Below, one piece after another: positions 48,442 through 50,206 of a DNA stretch of 50,206 nucleotides. A program made the translations under genes and the position numbers. The DNA lies in the NCBI GenBank assembly GCA_020846295.1, contig JADLEF010000108.1:1-50206 (forward strand). Direction: 5' to 3'. The DNA comes from Acidimicrobiales bacterium. Its GTDB lineage: Bacteria; Actinomycetota; Acidimicrobiia; Acidimicrobiales; CAIXPF01. Below the pieces are notes generated by a model. That model searched no databases and was not told the origin of the DNA. It was given only the letters and a program-made list of their open reading frames with translations. The first letter of the stretch is position 1, and each line of letters starts with the position of its first letter.

Positions 48442-49224
48442 TCAGGTGCGCTCGGCGTAAGGGGTGCCGGCGTGGGGTTTCACGGGTTCGTGCAGCACGA
48501 CGGCGGGGGCGGCGCGCTTCTTGCGCATGGAGGAGATGTTGAGCGCTTCGACGAAGACCGAGAAGGTCATGGCGGCGTAGATGTAGCCCTTGGGGATCTT
48601 CTCCCCGAAGCTCTCGGCGAGCAGGGTGACGCCGATGAGGAGCAGGAAGGCGAGGGCGAGCATCTTGACCGAGGGGTGCTCGTTCACGAACCGGTAGATC
48701 GCCCCCGACGCGCCCAGCATGATGGCCACGGCGGTCAGGATGGCCAGCACCATCACCATGATGTACTCGGTCATACCGACGGCGGTGATCACCGAGTCGA
48801 CCGAGAACACGAGGTCGAGCAGCAGCACCTGGCCGATGACGGCGGCGAAGGTGGGGGCGGTCTTGGTCTGGAGGTGGTCGTCCTCGCCCTCGAGCTTGTG
48901 GTGGATCTCCTTGGTCGCCTTGTAGATGAGGAAGACCCCACCGGCCAGCAGGATCAGCTCCTTGCCGGAGAAGCCGACGCCCGCAACCGAGAACAGCTCC
49001 TTCTTCAGCGTGATGATCCAGCCGACGGCGAGCAGCAGCACCACCCGCATGCCGCCGGCGGCGAGGATGCCGACGCGCCGGGCCCGGTCCTGCTGGTCGG
49101 TCGGCAGCTTCGAGGCCAGGATCGAGATGAACACGACGTTGTCCACGCCGAGGACGACCTCCAGCACGAGCAACGCGGCCAGCGCGCTCCAGGCCGAAGG
49201 GTCGGACAGCCACGAGAGATCCAC
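48442..49224 (-). CDS. TerC-family integral membrane protein
   Basis: LLVLEVVLGVDNVVFISILASKLP; LLLDLVFSVDSVITAVGM. Confidence 0.92.
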   Translation of the reverse strand: MDLSWLSDPSAWSALAALLVLEVVLGVDNVVFISILASKLPTDQQDRARRVGILAAGGMRVVLLLAVGWIITLKKELFSVAGVGFSGKELILLAGGVFLIYKATKEIHHKLEGEDDHLQTKTAPTFAAVIGQVLLLDLVFSVDSVITAVGMTEYIMVMVLAILTAVAIMLGASGAIYRFVNEHPSVKMLALAFLLLIGVTLLAESFGEKIPKGYIYAAMTFSVFVEALNISSMRKKRAAPAVVLHEPVKPHAGTPYAERT

Positions 49225-49358
49225 GGCGAGCTATTCTAGATCAGAAGTACGTGAATTACGGATCGAGTGAGCGTGGCGTCGAGGCGACCTCTGTTGACGG
49301 GCGCGCTCGGCTGCGGCGGGTACCGTGCAGGCATGGCAGCGAAGGCCGGCGCGGCGCG

Positions 49359-50206
49359 ATGAGCCGGTGGACGCTCAACCGGGCGGGCATCATCAACGTC
49401 TACCAGTACGGGGACGTCACCATCCCCTTCTGCGAGGGTCGCCTGCTGCTGCGAGGGGTCAATGGATCCGGCAAGAGCACGGCCATGAACATGCTGCTGC
49501 CGTTCCTGCTCGAGGCCGACGTCCGCCGCATCGATGCCGCCGGCGAGCAGACCGCGGTCCTGCGCTCGTGGATGCTGGCCGGGCGCGAGGACCCGCAGCC
49601 GGTCGGGTACCTGTGGCTCGAGGTGCGGCGCGGCGAGGAGCACCTCACGTTCGGCTGCGGCATCCGGGCCAACCGCTCGACCGACCGCGTGACGACGTGG
49701 TGGTTCATCACCGGACGCCGGCCGGGCATCGACCTGTCGCTGGTGGTCGCCCGGACGCCGCTCAGCATCGACGGGCTGCGCACCGAGCTCGGTGCCGCCG
49801 CCGTGTACGCCCACGACCAACGGTCCTCCTACCGCGCCGAGCTGCAGCGCCGGCTGTTCGGCACGACCCAACTCGACCAGCACCTCCGCCTCCTGCACAT
49901 CGTGCGCAACCCCAGGGTGGGCGACCGGGTCGACCAGGATCTCCCGCAGTACCTCGCCGAGGCGCTGCCGCAGCTGTCGGAGCCGGCGCTCGACGACGCC
50001 GCCCAACCGCTGGAGGACCTCGACGAGCACCGCCGCAACGTGGAGAACCTCCGTCGCAGCGCCGCCACGCTCGCCGCGCTCGACAGCACCTACCACGACT
50101 ACGCAGCGACGGAGGTGCGCGCCGCGGTCGGTGCGGCCCGCGCCGCGGCGGCCGAGGTCCGGCGGTTGGCGGCCACCGCGGCGAGGCTGGCCGACGAGAT
50201 CGCCGA
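49359..50206 (+). CDS. TIGR02680/JetC-like SMC-type ATPase, N-terminal part (truncated by window edge)
   Basis: MSRWTLNRAGIINVYQYGDVTIPFCEGRLLLRGVNGSGKSTAMNMLLPFLLEADVRRIDAAGEQ... open to the window end; family Walker A GxNGSGKS followed by LLPFLL. Confidence 0.78.
   Translation, partial: MSRWTLNRAGIINVYQYGDVTIPFCEGRLLLRGVNGSGKSTAMNMLLPFLLEADVRRIDAAGEQTAVLRSWMLAGREDPQPVGYLWLEVRRGEEHLTFGCGIRANRSTDRVTTWWFITGRRPGIDLSLVVARTPLSIDGLRTELGAAAVYAHDQRSSYRAELQRRLFGTTQLDQHLRLLHIVRNPRVGDRVDQDLPQYLAEALPQLSEPALDDAAQPLEDLDEHRRNVENLRRSAATLAALDSTYHDYAATEVRAAVGAARAAAAEVRRLAATAARLADEIA

Overview
High-GC actinobacterial-type chromosomal window (the composition and gene families suggest Acidimicrobiia, which is inference). 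From left to right: (1) The 3' tail of an IS3-family transposase, whose terminal repeat lies directly against the truncated coding sequence of an RHS/YD-repeat protein with a C-terminal GIY-YIG-like toxin domain. An Imm26-like immunity gene follows 2 nt after it. Next come a minus-strand toxin/antitoxin-like pair and a 3' remnant of tRNA-Arg(ACG), which looks like the far att site of an integrated element extending off the left edge. (2) An AlbA_2/HATPase regulator with an in-frame TGA near its start and a palindromic candidate operator. (3) A catabolic-looking locus: a decayed P450, an intact P450, TetR, SDR, an SCP2-type thiolase-fold protein lacking the usual nucleophilic Cys, and a DUF35 OB-fold partner. 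Its two outward promoters share an ACCATA-N8-TATGGT site. (4) The best candidate for an undescribed system: a tightly coupled five-gene minus-strand operon (about 11.93-21.53 kb). It encodes a 1762-aa fusion (SARP/BTAD + Ser/Thr kinase + STAND NTPase + TM + beta-propeller), a TAT-exported AOC/dirigent-barrel-like protein, an orphan RnfD/NqrB-like membrane protein, a TPR/effector-like protein, and a second AOC-barrel-like lipoprotein. A paralogue of the fourth protein carrying the AAA/STAND ATPase lies just beyond it. (5) Mixed metabolic genes, a GAF-EAL protein, paralogous secreted propeller and lipoprotein genes (one frameshifted by a 14-bp tandem duplication), PadR and TetR loci with clear palindromes, a BVMO, and TerC. 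Two copies of a ~100-bp intergenic element with CAAATGTGCCGAAA terminal inverted repeats also occur here. (6) At the right edge, the start of a TIGR02680/JetC-like SMC-type ATPase (Wadjet family). All calls come from reading the sequence and the supplied ORFs; no searches were run.
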